Shown here: piece after piece, positions 1-8,711 of the stretch
Numbering within the stretch: position 1 is the stretch's first letter
Layout of the letters: each line of letters opens with the position of its first letter
DNA from: JBOHTO01 sp050733695
GTDB lineage: Bacteria; Gemmatimonadota; Gemmatimonadetes; Gemmatimonadales; Gemmatimonadaceae
Assembly (NCBI GenBank): GCA_050733695.1
Contig: JBOHTO010000009.1
Span: 1-46,800 of the forward strand
Reading direction: 5' to 3'
DNA length: 46,800 nucleotides
Translations under genes and position numbers: made by a program
The notes under the pieces: generated by a model
Told to the model about the DNA's origin: nothing
What the model saw: only the letters and a program-made list of their open reading frames with translations
The model's database searches: none

Positions 1-30
1 GGCCACGCCGGCCACGCCGGCCACGCCGGC
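1..30 (+). repeat. 9-bp tandem repeat coding Ala-Thr-Pro
   Basis: GCCACGCCG is repeated three times at the window edge. It reads in frame as Ala-Thr-Pro repeats of the FHA protein, so it is probably a flexible low-complexity linker. How far it extends to the left is unknown. Confidence 0.7.
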
Positions 31-655
31 ACCGACATCCCCGCCACCAGTTGCATCGATGCCCGGAGCAGGCGCCGATCAACCGCCGGTCATCGCGGAA
101 TCCCCTGATCCGCCAGGTGTCGGCGCACAACCGGCCGGCGCATCCGTGGGCCGACCCGTGCTTGCGACGCTCGAGATCGTCAACGAGGGCGTCCACAAGG
201 GGCGCCGTCATGACCTCACGCTCCCGCTCATTCACGTGGGCCGCGGCGCTCACAACGATGTCGTGATCGCCGACGAGTCCGTGTCCGACTCGCATGCGAA
301 GCTGCAGAGGCGCGGCGGCGGCTGGTTCGTGGTGGACATGGGATCGACGAACGGCACCTATGTGGGCGGGCGCCGCATAGTGGGCGAGGAGCGGCTGGCC
401 GGCGCGGCCGACGTGCGTTTCGGCGGCATCAAGATGCTGTTCCGATCCGCGGCCGAACCGGATGATCCGGCGAAGGGTACGCGCGCGATCGCAGGGGTGC
501 GGGTGCCGCCTCGCCATGATCCTGCCGGATCGGCGCAACGCGCGAGCCGTCGCCCGGCCGGCGAACCGCCCCCGCGCGCGATTCCCGGCTGGCTGTGGCT
601 TGCGGCAGTGGCCCTGCTCGCGGGCGCCGCGTACTTCATCATCCGGGCCGCATAG
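2..655 (+). CDS. FHA-domain protein with C-terminal membrane anchor (5' partial)
   Basis: The reading frame is open through the left edge, so the gene starts outside the window. The visible part begins with an Ala-Thr-Pro tandem run and a Pro/Ala-rich linker. A forkhead-associated domain follows, from about residue 55 to 145, with the family hallmarks HVGRG, SDSHAKL and GSTNGTYVGG, which form the phosphothreonine-peptide pocket. After a basic, Pro-rich stretch the protein ends in one hydrophobic helix (IPGWLWLAAVALLAGAAYFI) and a short tail, suggesting a tail-anchored protein with the FHA domain in the cytoplasm. Its TAG stop overlaps the GTG start of the PP2C phosphatase by one base. Pairing with PP2C implies Ser/Thr phospho-signalling; the partner kinase is not in view. 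The FHA call is firm; the binding partner is unknown. Confidence 0.88.
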   Translation, partial: ATPATPATPAPTSPPPVASMPGAGADQPPVIAESPDPPGVGAQPAGASVGRPVLATLEIVNEGVHKGRRHDLTLPLIHVGRGAHNDVVIADESVSDSHAKLQRRGGGWFVVDMGSTNGTYVGGRRIVGEERLAGAADVRFGGIKMLFRSAAEPDDPAKGTRAIAGVRVPPRHDPAGSAQRASRRPAGEPPPRAIPGWLWLAAVALLAGAAYFIIRAA

Positions 656-1470
656 TGCGCCTTCTGGTGGCGGCCCGGACCGATGTCGGCATGATCCGTT
701 CGGGGAACGAGGACAACTTCCACGCAGACCAGGCGGCCGGCCTCTTCATCGTAGCGGACGGGATGGGCGGTCACGCGGCGGGCGAGGTCGCGAGTGAAAT
801 GGCCGTGCAGATCGTCGCGCGCGAGCTCGCGCCGGTTCGCGATCTGCACGGTGAGCACGTCGCGCGACAGGTTGGGCAGACGCTGAGGCGCGCGAATGCG
901 GCCATCTATCGCCGCACGATAGCGGAGGCGGACAAGCAGGGCATGGGGACGACGGTTTCCGTCCTCATGCTCGTGGGGGGACGATACCTCATCGGACAGG
1001 TAGGAGATTCCAGGATATACCTCCTGCGGGACGGCGAGCTCCGGCAACTGACCAAGGATCACTCCTACGTTCAGGAGCAGGTGGACGCCGGATTCCTCAC
1101 CCCCGAGCAGGCGCGCTACCACCCATACAGCAATGTGATCACACGCTGCGTGGGGGCGGGCCAGGACGTGGAGCCCGACACGTACACGGGAGCGGCTGTC
1201 TCGGGCGACATCTTTCTGGTTGCGAGCGATGGGCTCACCGGAATGGTGGACGACCGGAGGTTGCAGCAACTTCTGCTGGCACGCAGTGCTCCGGACCGGC
1301 TCGTGGACGCCATGATCTCCGAGGCGAACGCGCGCGGAGGACTCGACAACATCACCGCCATCGTCGTGAAGGTGGCGGAATCCGGGAGTGCGGGCGAAGG
1401 CGACAGCGCGAGACTGACCGATGCGGCAACCGTCGAGGCCCCCGCTTTCGAACTGCGCGACGATGACTGA
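655..1470 (+). CDS. PP2C-family Ser/Thr protein phosphatase
   Basis: A 271-residue PPM/PP2C phosphatase, which removes phosphate from Ser/Thr using two Mn/Mg ions. Metal-binding signatures are in order: GMIRSGNEDN near the N-terminus, VADGMGGHAAGE, GDSRIYLLRDGEL, ASDGLTGMV and GLDNITAIVV near the C-terminus. There is no signal peptide or membrane helix, so it is cytoplasmic. The GTG at 655 is chosen because it overlaps the upstream TAG stop by one base and starts right before the conserved core (VRLLVAARTDVGMIRSGNEDN). A longer frame exists but would overlap the FHA gene. It is co-transcribed with the FHA gene and probably reverses a Pkn-type kinase encoded outside the window (inference). Confidence 0.93.
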   Translation: MRLLVAARTDVGMIRSGNEDNFHADQAAGLFIVADGMGGHAAGEVASEMAVQIVARELAPVRDLHGEHVARQVGQTLRRANAAIYRRTIAEADKQGMGTTVSVLMLVGGRYLIGQVGDSRIYLLRDGELRQLTKDHSYVQEQVDAGFLTPEQARYHPYSNVITRCVGAGQDVEPDTYTGAAVSGDIFLVASDGLTGMVDDRRLQQLLLARSAPDRLVDAMISEANARGGLDNITAIVVKVAESGSAGEGDSARLTDAATVEAPAFELRDDD

Positions 1471-1654
1471 AGCGGCGCAACCGGAGGGTCCGACTGCCGG
1501 CGAGGTCGCCCAACTCTATCTCGGCAACATTCTCTACGCGCTGGAGCTGGCCGCGCTGTCGCTGGAAGCGCAGGGAAAGCCGGGCGATGCAGCCTTCTAT
1601 CGGGGGATCGGTCGCGAGCTTGCCGAAGCACACGGGCGTGCCCGGGCGCAGTGA
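1463..1654 (+). CDS. small hypothetical protein downstream of PP2C
   Basis: A 63-residue protein whose ATG overlaps the PP2C stop codon (ATGACTGA), a typical translational-coupling arrangement. It has an acidic, Pro-containing N-terminus and a central amphipathic Leu/Ala-rich helix (YLGNILYALELAALSLEAQG) followed by a more polar end. I do not recognise a family. The overlap and plausible composition argue for a real gene; its size and lack of a known family argue for caution. By context it may be an accessory of the FHA/PP2C pair. Confidence 0.55.
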   Translation: MTEAAQPEGPTAGEVAQLYLGNILYALELAALSLEAQGKPGDAAFYRGIGRELAEAHGRARAQ

Positions 1655-1697
1655 ACCGGGCGTGCCAGGTTCGAGCGGGGGACATCGGTTTCGACGC

Positions 1698-3011
1698 TCA
1701 ATCCAGAAGCGCTCGCTCACTATCGGCGTCGAGCAGCTTCCGAACGCTTTCGGCGGGCGCGGCCGCGAGTGCAAGAAGCCGGTCCGGAGGGATGCGCACC
1801 TCTCGCGCGACGAACACGCGCAGCCACCGCGCCGATCGATAGAGCTGCTCGGAGAGAGCGGGAAGATTGATCGCGCCCTCCCACCCGGCAGCGGTCAGCC
1901 TGCGCACCGCGCCGTTGCGCTGGCGGACCGGAATGTCGAGGCCGAGCATCTGTGTCTTGGCCGGATAGTCCAGCAGGAGTTCCCCCCGCGCGAGCCCGAA
2001 CTCGGCCGCGAGCCTGTCCTCGACGCGTGCAGCCAGGGCGTGATCGTCGGCGATCCACTCCCCTCTCCCCCCGCCCCGATTGTACTCTCCGACCGCGTGA
2101 TCCGAGAGCTCGGCCGCGGGGATCTCGAGCGCGCGCTTGTACAGGCGTCGCTCGCGCAGCGCGGTGAGCAGCGGAGAAGGCGAGCGCCCCTCGACGTGAT
2201 GCAGCAGCCCCTCGTCCGTGAATCCGGCGAGCGACCTGGCGTCGAGCGAGCCGGCCACGATCGCCTCTTCGACGAGGCGCTTGTACATCACCGTCGCGCT
2301 CCGCACGGCGTGGTGCCAGTACACGTTGCGATACATCTGGTACTTCGCGAAGAGAAGCGACTCGAGCGCCGAGAGTCCCTTTTCGATGATTCCGATGCAA
2401 GGGTCCCCGCTAACGGGATCGTCGACGATGACGAACGAGTCCAGCAGCCGGTCGACATCCACCTCGCCATACGGCACGCCGCACATGAGCGCGTCACGCT
2501 TGAGGTATTCGATCTTGTCCAGGTCGAGCGAGCCAGAGATGAGACGCTGCAGGGGGCTGCTGCTTCGCCCGCGGATGAGGTCGTGAATGCGCTCCGGCGC
2601 GCCCGGGCCAAGCTGCTCTCGCAGTCGTTCGGCCAGCGATCCCTGCGTGAGCAGCGGCCGCGCTACCTCCTCGTGGTGCAGCGCGCCCATCTCCTCCAGG
2701 GCATGCGAGAATGGATAGTGGCCGATGTCGTGCAACAGAGCCGCCGCGAGCACGATGGAGCGTTCGGCCTGGTCGAGCCGGTCCAGTTCGCCGCGCTCGG
2801 CAAGCGCCGCGAGAGCGCGCCTCGCCAGATGATACGTTCCGAGCGCGTGCTCGAAGCGCGTGTGCGTTGCACCCGGGTAAACGAGATACGCCCACCCCAA
2901 CTGCCGCACGTACCTGAGCCGCTGGAATTCCGGGGTGTCGGCCAGAGCCAGGGTTGGACGATCGATCCGGATGTTGTTCCAGAGCGGATCGCGGATGATC
3001 TCGAGGTACAA
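1698..3011 (-). CDS. HD-domain phosphohydrolase (dGTPase/SAMHD1-like)
   Basis: About 437 residues of the COG1078-type HD superfamily. The metal-binding residues are visible: His in HTRFEHALGTYHLA, the HD pair in LLHDIGHYPFSHALE, and the late Asp in DLDKIEYLKRDALMCGV. Relatives are dNTP triphosphohydrolases or phosphohydrolases of unknown substrate, so the substrate here is open. The frame remains open far into pckA; I place the start at the TTG at 3011, 13 bases after the pckA stop, because it gives the usual family length and begins just before the conserved EIIRDPLWNNIRI. The start is uncertain. It is the last gene of an apparent maeB-pckA-HD unit. Confidence 0.87.
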   Translation of the reverse strand: MYLEIIRDPLWNNIRIDRPTLALADTPEFQRLRYVRQLGWAYLVYPGATHTRFEHALGTYHLARRALAALAERGELDRLDQAERSIVLAAALLHDIGHYPFSHALEEMGALHHEEVARPLLTQGSLAERLREQLGPGAPERIHDLIRGRSSSPLQRLISGSLDLDKIEYLKRDALMCGVPYGEVDVDRLLDSFVIVDDPVSGDPCIGIIEKGLSALESLLFAKYQMYRNVYWHHAVRSATVMYKRLVEEAIVAGSLDARSLAGFTDEGLLHHVEGRSPSPLLTALRERRLYKRALEIPAAELSDHAVGEYNRGGGRGEWIADDHALAARVEDRLAAEFGLARGELLLDYPAKTQMLGLDIPVRQRNGAVRRLTAAGWEGAINLPALSEQLYRSARWLRVFVAREVRIPPDRLLALAAAPAESVRKLLDADSERALLD

Positions 3012-3024
3012 GGATCGCGGCCGG

Positions 3025-4653
3025 TCAACCCGCGTGCGGCCCCGCCTTCCTGACGCTGTCGTCCATGTGTCCGTTGAACCTGTCGAAGTTCTTCCGGAAC
3101 ATCTCGGCGAGTTTCCTTGCCTGCGCGTCGTACGCGGCGGGATCGCGCCAGCTATCCCGCTGCCGCAGGGTGGATGCGGGCACGCCTGCCACGCCGGTCG
3201 GCATCGCAAGGCGGAAGATGGGATGCATCTCGGTGGCAGCGTCGTCGAGCTCGCCCGCGAGGACTGCACGGACCATCGCCCTGGTGTGCGACAGCTTCAT
3301 CCTGCTGCCGACGCCGTACGGTCCACCGGTCCAGCCGGTATTCACGAGCCACACACGCGATCCGTGCTCGCGCAGCCGCTGTCCGAGCATCTCGGCGTAC
3401 TTCGCTGCGGGCCAGACGAGAAAGACCGCGCCGAAGCACGCGCTGAAGGTCGCCTGCGGCTCCGTGACTCCGCGCTCGGTGCCGGCGACCTTCGCCGTAT
3501 AGCCGGAGAGGAAGTAGTACATCGCCTGTTCCGGTGTGAGCCGCGAGATGGGGGGAAGCACGCCAAACGCATCGGCCGTGAGGAAGACAACGTTGCGCGG
3601 ATGCCCGCCGCGCCCCGACGGTACGTGGTTGCGGATATAGTCGAGGGGGTACGAAGCGCGCGTGTTCTCCGTGATGGATGCGTCCTCGAATTGAACACCG
3701 CGCGTGACCGGATCGAGGATGACGTTCTCGAGAATCGTCCCGAACATCTGGGTCGTGCGGTAGATGTCCGGCTCGCCCTCCGCCGACAGATTGATCACCT
3801 TCGCGTAGCACCCGCCCTCGAAGTTGAAGACGCCATCGTCGCCCCACCCGTGTTCATCGTCCCCTATGAGTGCGCGATCCGGATCGGCCGACAGCGTCGT
3901 CTTTCCCGTTCCCGAGAGCCCGAAGAAGAGCGCCGTGTCACCCTCGCTGCCAACGTTCGCCGAGCAGTGCATCGAGAGCACGCCCTCCTTCGGCATCACG
4001 TAGTTCATCACTGTGAACATCGCCTTCTTCAGCTCGCCCGCGTAGCGCGTCCCCCCGATGAGGACCATACGCTTCGCGAAGTCGAGGACGATGAACGTAC
4101 CGGAATTGGTGGCATGTCTGGCCGGGTCCGCGTGAAACTCCGGTGCGTGCATCACGCTGAAAGTGGCGTCGAACGTCGGCAGATCGCTCGTCTCGGGGCG
4201 GACGAACATGTTCCTCACGAACAGCGAATGCCAGGCGTTGGGAGTGACGTACCGTACGGACAGCCGATGCTCCGGATGGGCACCGCAATGAAGGTCCTGA
4301 ACGAAGAGCTCGTCCTGATCGTCCAGGTATCCCTGCACGTCCGCCAGCAGCGTTTCGAACCTCGCCGGCGGGAACGGCCTGTTGACCTGACCCCAATCGA
4401 TGTCCTTCTCCGAGCCAGGCTCCTTCACCACGAACTTGTCGTTCGGGGACCGGCCGGTATGGGGCGCCGTTATCCCCACGAACGGCCCCATGTCGGCCAG
4501 CTCACCCTCGCCGCGCCGCAACGCGTGCTCCACCAGCTCCGCCCGGACGAGGTTCCAGTGCACGCGCCCGTTGGGCTCGAGCCCCTGCTGTTCCAGCCCG
4601 TGCGTGCTCTGCCGTTCATCGGTTTCGGCGTTCGGCTTGGTCTGCGTGGCCAT
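3025..4653 (-). CDS. pckA: phosphoenolpyruvate carboxykinase (ATP)
   Basis: A 542-residue ATP-type PEPCK, converting oxaloacetate and ATP to PEP, CO2 and ADP at the start of gluconeogenesis in the cytoplasm. Visible signatures are RSPNDKFVV for substrate contact, the kinase-1a P-loop GLSGTGKTTLSADP, the metal/nucleotide motif IGDDEHGW, the N[FY]EGGCYAK strand, and ENTRASYPLDYI. Length matches the family. I prefer the ATG at 4653, with GAGG about 9 bases upstream, over the TTG at 4671. The gene lies about 30 bases downstream of maeB, which also handles C4 acids, and 13 bases upstream of the HD phosphohydrolase start, so one transcript is likely. Confidence 0.96.
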   Translation of the reverse strand: MATQTKPNAETDERQSTHGLEQQGLEPNGRVHWNLVRAELVEHALRRGEGELADMGPFVGITAPHTGRSPNDKFVVKEPGSEKDIDWGQVNRPFPPARFETLLADVQGYLDDQDELFVQDLHCGAHPEHRLSVRYVTPNAWHSLFVRNMFVRPETSDLPTFDATFSVMHAPEFHADPARHATNSGTFIVLDFAKRMVLIGGTRYAGELKKAMFTVMNYVMPKEGVLSMHCSANVGSEGDTALFFGLSGTGKTTLSADPDRALIGDDEHGWGDDGVFNFEGGCYAKVINLSAEGEPDIYRTTQMFGTILENVILDPVTRGVQFEDASITENTRASYPLDYIRNHVPSGRGGHPRNVVFLTADAFGVLPPISRLTPEQAMYYFLSGYTAKVAGTERGVTEPQATFSACFGAVFLVWPAAKYAEMLGQRLREHGSRVWLVNTGWTGGPYGVGSRMKLSHTRAMVRAVLAGELDDAATEMHPIFRLAMPTGVAGVPASTLRQRDSWRDPAAYDAQARKLAEMFRKNFDRFNGHMDDSVRKAGPHAG

Positions 4654-4683
4654 CTCGATTGTCCTCGACAAAAGTGCAGTGGC

Positions 4684-6963
4684 TCAATCACCTGGAATAT
4701 GCGGCACGTCTCTGTGGCGGGCGCGCTCCTGGGCATCCACGACCGCCACCGCGGCCATGTTGACAATGTCCTGGACGTCCGCGCCGCGTTCCAGCACGTG
4801 AACTGCTCGATGCATGCCCAGCAGGATCGGCCCGATCGCCGTCGCGCCGCCCAGGTGATCCAGAAGCTTGTAGGCTATGTTGCCTGCGCTCAGGTTCGGG
4901 AATATGAGGACGTTCGCCGGTTCCCCGAGCGCACTGAAGGGATAGTCGGTTTCCAGGATCCGCTGATCGACGGCAGTATCGGCCTGCATCTCCCCGTCCA
5001 CGATGAGCGTCGCATCCCGTTCCCGCAATAACTGCACGGCTCGCGCCACCTTGGCCGACTCCGGGTGCCGCACCGACCCGAAGTTGGAGAAGGACAGCAT
5101 TGCGATCCGCGGAACGATTCCAAATGTGCGTACTATGCGACTGGCGGCGTACCCGATCTGCGCCAGTTGCTCCGCCGACGGATCGATATTCACGGTCGTG
5201 TCGGCGCAGAAGATGACGTGCCGCTCGAAGACGAGCATGTACATCCCGCTCACCAGATTGGCCTTGGGGTGTGCTCCCACGACCTCCAGCGCCGGGCGGA
5301 TCGTCTCCGGGTAGTGCAGGTTCACCCCCGAGACGAGGGCGTCCGCATCGCCGCACGCGACCATGCAGGAGCCGAAATAGTTGCTGTTGAGCAGGCGACG
5401 CCGTGCCTCATTGCGGCTCAGTCCCTTGCGCTGCCGGCGCTTCCACAGGAAATCGGTGTAGCGTTCCAGACTCTCCGAGGTGACCGGATCGTCTATCTCG
5501 ATCCCGGCGAGCCCGATGCGGCTCTCGGCGGCGACCTTTTCGATCGCCTCGCGGGCGCCGAGCAGCACTGGCAAGGCGATCCCTTCCTCGACGCAGATCT
5601 GCGCGGCCCGGATGATCTTCGGCTCCTCCCCCTCGGGAAAGACGACTCGTCCCGGATCATTCACCGCGCGATTTATTATGCCGCGCATGATTCCCCGCGC
5701 TCGGCCGAGTCGCGCCTCGAGCTGTTCGCGGTACGCATCGAGGTCGATGAAGTCCGTAGCCACGCCGCTCGCCACCGCCGCCCAGGCGACCGCCGGTGCC
5801 ACCCAGAGCAGCACCCGCGGATCGAAGGGGAAGGGGATCACGTAGTCGGGACCGAAGCATACGGACCGCAGGCCGTACAGGGCCGAGACGCTGTCGGGCA
5901 CGTCCTCGCGCGCCAGCTCGGCGAGCGCGCGGGTGGCCGCCATCTTCATCTCCTCGTTCACTTCTCTCGCGCGTGCGTCCAGCGCACCCCGGAAGATGAA
6001 AGGGAAGCCCAGGACATTGTTGACCTGGTTGGGATAGTCGCTGCGTCCGGTCGCGATGATCGCATCGCCGCGCACGGCGCGAACCTCGTCCGGCAGGATC
6101 TCGGGCACCGGGTTCGCCAGGGCGAAGATGATCGGGCGCTCGGCCATCCGCCCCACCATCTCGCCGGTCACCGCGCCTGCCACCGAGAGTCCCACGAAGA
6201 CGTCCGCGTCCACCAGTGCATCGGCGACGGTGCGCGCGGCGGTGGGCGCGGCAAAGCGGGTCTTGTAGGGATCCATGTCGCCGTCGCGATCGGCGTGGAT
6301 GACCCCGGCGCGGTCGCACATCAGTATGTTCTCGCGCCTGACTCCCAGCCGCACGTAGTGCTCACCTGTAGCTATCGCGGCCGCGCCGGCGCCGGAGAAC
6401 ACGACGCGAACGTCCGCGATGTCCTTTTCCACGATGTCGATCGCGTTGAGCAGCGCCGCGCCGGAGATGATCGCGGTGCCGTGCTGGTCGTCGTGGAAGA
6501 CGGGGATGTTGAGTGTGCGCCGGAGAGTCTCCTCGATGAGAAAGCAGTCGGGCGCCCGGATGTCCTCGAGGTTGATCCCGCCGACGGTGGGCTCGAGCAA
6601 CTGGCAGAAGCGGATCACATCCGCAGGGTCTTCGGAGCCTACCTCGAGATCGAACACGTCCAGATCCGCGAACTGCTTGAACAGATTTCCCTTTCCTTCC
6701 ATGACGGGCTTGCCGGCGAGCGCGCCGATGTTGCCCAGCCCCAGCACGGCGGTCCCGTTCGTGACCACGGCGACGAGGTTGCCCTTCGCCGTATAGCGGT
6801 AGGCATCATCCGGATTGTTCCTGATCTCGAGGCACGGCTCGGCGACGCCGGGCGAGTAGGCCAGCGAGAGATCGCGCTGATTGGCGAGTGGTTTCGTCGG
6901 CACGACCGCGATCTTGCCAGGGCGTCCGCGGGCGTGGTATTCGAGTGCGTCTTCGCGTTTCAT
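4684..6963 (-). CDS. maeB: NADP-type malic enzyme fused to a phosphotransacetylase-like domain
   Basis: A 759-residue MaeB-type protein. The first part, roughly residues 1-430, is malic enzyme (malate to pyruvate, CO2 and reduced nucleotide), with SLAYSPGVAEPCLEI, TNGTAVLGLGNIG, the metal-site region INLEDIRAPDCF, FHDDQHGTAI and the nucleotide-binding VFSGAGAAAIAT. The C-terminal part, about 430-759, resembles phosphate acetyl/butyryltransferase and in characterised MaeB proteins is regulatory (acetyl-CoA sensing) rather than catalytic. Length is typical. It heads the unit with pckA and the HD protein. Together maeB and pckA connect C4 acids to pyruvate and PEP, consistent with growth on organic or amino acids (inference). 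Confidence 0.95.
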   Translation of the reverse strand: MKREDALEYHARGRPGKIAVVPTKPLANQRDLSLAYSPGVAEPCLEIRNNPDDAYRYTAKGNLVAVVTNGTAVLGLGNIGALAGKPVMEGKGNLFKQFADLDVFDLEVGSEDPADVIRFCQLLEPTVGGINLEDIRAPDCFLIEETLRRTLNIPVFHDDQHGTAIISGAALLNAIDIVEKDIADVRVVFSGAGAAAIATGEHYVRLGVRRENILMCDRAGVIHADRDGDMDPYKTRFAAPTAARTVADALVDADVFVGLSVAGAVTGEMVGRMAERPIIFALANPVPEILPDEVRAVRGDAIIATGRSDYPNQVNNVLGFPFIFRGALDARAREVNEEMKMAATRALAELAREDVPDSVSALYGLRSVCFGPDYVIPFPFDPRVLLWVAPAVAWAAVASGVATDFIDLDAYREQLEARLGRARGIMRGIINRAVNDPGRVVFPEGEEPKIIRAAQICVEEGIALPVLLGAREAIEKVAAESRIGLAGIEIDDPVTSESLERYTDFLWKRRQRKGLSRNEARRRLLNSNYFGSCMVACGDADALVSGVNLHYPETIRPALEVVGAHPKANLVSGMYMLVFERHVIFCADTTVNIDPSAEQLAQIGYAASRIVRTFGIVPRIAMLSFSNFGSVRHPESAKVARAVQLLRERDATLIVDGEMQADTAVDQRILETDYPFSALGEPANVLIFPNLSAGNIAYKLLDHLGGATAIGPILLGMHRAVHVLERGADVQDIVNMAAVAVVDAQERARHRDVPHIPGD

Positions 6964-7011
6964 CAGGGTCGGTCGGGTGCGTTGATCTTCTGTACACGGT
7001 GGAGGACCATG

Positions 7012-7839
7012 TCAGCGATGCTGCACCTGTCGGGCACCCGCCGCAAGGAGCGCGAGCCCACCCGACACGGCGATCATGGCTGGACCCGTGGGCAGATCGA
7101 AGAGAACCGAAAGCGCGAATCCCGCGATCGCCGCGGCAACCGCGGACGCGATCGCCGAGATGAACGTGCCCGCCATGCTCCGGGCTATCAGCAGCCCGGT
7201 AACCGCCGGAAGCACCAGAAAATTGAAGACCAGCATCACGCCGGCGAACTGCATCGCGAACGCGATCACGAGGCCGAGTGTGAAGTACAGAAAGAGATTC
7301 CAGAACGTGACCCGGTAGCCGAGCGTGCGCGCCGTCTCCCGATCGAAGGATACGAAGAGGAACTCCTTGTAGAACAGGAGATGCACGGCCAGCACCGGAA
7401 TCGCGATGCCGAGGAGCACGTACGTGTCGGCGCGGGTGAGGCCAAGGATGTTGCCGCTCAGGAACAGGTCGTGTGCTTCTCCGGCCGTCGCCTTGGATAT
7501 CAGGATGATCCCGATCGCACCCGCGACGACATACGTGACGCCGATCGTGGCATCCGGCGGTATGCGCGCGCGTCCGCCGCCGCCGGCTCCGAAGAACAGC
7601 GCACCCGCGAACGTCACGATCAGCGAGGCGACCAGCGGGTGCGTCGAGAGCGGGAGCAGCCAGCCCATCCCCGCCATCCACATTGCGAGCGCGATCCCCG
7701 CCGAGGAGAGCTGTGCGAGCGCCGCGCCGACGAATACGATCCGGCGCAAGACCACGTATACTCCCAGGGCGGCGCAGGCGACGGCGATGACGAGCGAGCC
7801 GTACAACGCCTCGCGGAAAAGCAGAACGGTCTCGAGCAT
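7012..7839 (-). CDS. metal (Zn/Mn) ABC transporter permease
   Basis: A 275-residue polytopic membrane protein of the ABC-3 family (ZnuB/MntB-like), with about eight to nine hydrophobic segments. It carries the family's ALAQLSSAGIALA and the conserved loop segment FDRETARTLGY near the coupling region. The ATG at 7839 shares its A with the TGA stop of the ATPase gene, so translation is coupled. The in-frame sequence further upstream belongs to another frame of the ATPase gene and is not used. With the neighbouring ATPase and binding protein it forms a complete metal importer. Zn versus Mn cannot be decided from the permease alone. Confidence 0.93.
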   Translation of the reverse strand: MLETVLLFREALYGSLVIAVACAALGVYVVLRRIVFVGAALAQLSSAGIALAMWMAGMGWLLPLSTHPLVASLIVTFAGALFFGAGGGGRARIPPDATIGVTYVVAGAIGIILISKATAGEAHDLFLSGNILGLTRADTYVLLGIAIPVLAVHLLFYKEFLFVSFDRETARTLGYRVTFWNLFLYFTLGLVIAFAMQFAGVMLVFNFLVLPAVTGLLIARSMAGTFISAIASAVAAAIAGFALSVLFDLPTGPAMIAVSGGLALLAAGARQVQHR

Positions 7840-8606
7840 CACCGTCCTCCCCGGGGGGTCTTCGTGCGCCGCGCAACGACTATGCGGTGGCCGCCGAACG
7901 ACTCCACGTCCACGGGTATGCCGTAGATGGCACCGAGCGTCGACTGATTCATGATCTCGTCGACGGCGCCGATCCGGAACCTCCCCTCGAAGACGAGTCC
8001 GATCCGCTCCACGTAGTTGGCGACCTCGTTGAGCGCGTGGCTCACCATGAGCACGGTGATGCGGTCGCGCTCGTGCAACTCGCGCACGAGCCCGAGGATC
8101 TGTGTGGAGGAGAGCAGGTCCATCCCGGTCGTGGGTTCGTCCAGAACCAGGAGGTTGGGCTTGCCTACGAGTGCGCGCGCGATGAGTGTGCGCTGCTTCT
8201 GCCCTCCTGAGAGCGCTGTCAATGCACGATCCGCGAGGTCGGCGATCCCCACGTGGTCGAGCGCGGCGCAAGCGAGCTCGCGGTCGCTGCGTGAAGGGCG
8301 CCGGCCGAGGCCGATGCGGTCGTAACGCCCCATGAGAACGACATCTATCACCTTGAGGGGGTAGCTGTAGTCGACCTGATCGCGCTGCGGCACGTAGCCG
8401 AAACGCAGGTCGGGCGATCGCTCGACGCTCCCCGAAATCGGGGGGTGCGTGCCGAGTATCGCCCGCAGAATCGTCGTCTTGCCCGACCCATTGGGTCCAA
8501 CGAGCCCGAGGAAATCGCCCTCGGGAATGTCGAAGCTGAGGTCGCACAGCACCGCGCGACGCCCATACCCGAGCGTCGCCCGGTCGAACGATACCAAGTC
8601 AGTCAC
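7839..8606 (-). CDS. metal (Zn/Mn) ABC transporter ATP-binding protein
   Basis: A 255-residue ABC ATPase: Walker A GPNGSGKTT, signature LSGGQKQRTLIARAL, Walker B NLLVLDEPTTGMD, and the switch His in VLMVSHALNEV. It powers the permease encoded immediately downstream with a one-base stop/start overlap. The GTG at 8606 is preferred because the run GGAGGGGG ends 3 bases before it, and it begins directly at the conserved fold. An upstream in-frame start at 8633 would add a basic stretch reading into a repeat element. The metal-importer assignment rests on linkage to the ABC-3 permease and the ZnuA-like binding protein. Confidence 0.93.
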   Translation of the reverse strand: MTDLVSFDRATLGYGRRAVLCDLSFDIPEGDFLGLVGPNGSGKTTILRAILGTHPPISGSVERSPDLRFGYVPQRDQVDYSYPLKVIDVVLMGRYDRIGLGRRPSRSDRELACAALDHVGIADLADRALTALSGGQKQRTLIARALVGKPNLLVLDEPTTGMDLLSSTQILGLVRELHERDRITVLMVSHALNEVANYVERIGLVFEGRFRIGAVDEIMNQSTLGAIYGIPVDVESFGGHRIVVARRTKTPRGGR

Positions 8607-8615
8607 AGTCCCCCT

Positions 8616-8700
8616 CCGTCGTTCCCGCGACAATGGAAATCCACTCGTCGCTCCGTCATTTCTCCTTCGTCATTCCCACGAAAGCGGGAACCATTCCTAT
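8616..8700. repeat. two degenerate copies of the dispersed TTCCCGCG palindrome
   Basis: The gap between the ATPase gene and the binding-protein gene contains CGTCGTTCCCGCGACAATGG followed, about 50 bases later, by CGTCATTCCCACGAAAGCGG continuing GAACC. The second is an imperfect inverted repeat (TTCCC...GCGGGAA). It is the same family as the array at 45617-45800 and the copies at 11470-11550 and 42368-42434. In the operon transcript it could form a hairpin between two cistrons. Confidence 0.7.
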
Positions 8701-8711
8701 TCCTGGCTCGA

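Noticed and set aside
2935..7926. Very long plus-strand open frames opposite pckA and maeB
   Set aside because: They are antisense to clearly conserved genes, have low-complexity Arg/Asp-rich products without family motifs, and arise from third-position GC bias.
7839..8547. Extended N-terminus for the ABC permease
   Set aside because: It is a shadow frame of the ATPase gene. The ATG at 7839 with the one-base overlap gives the correct family length.
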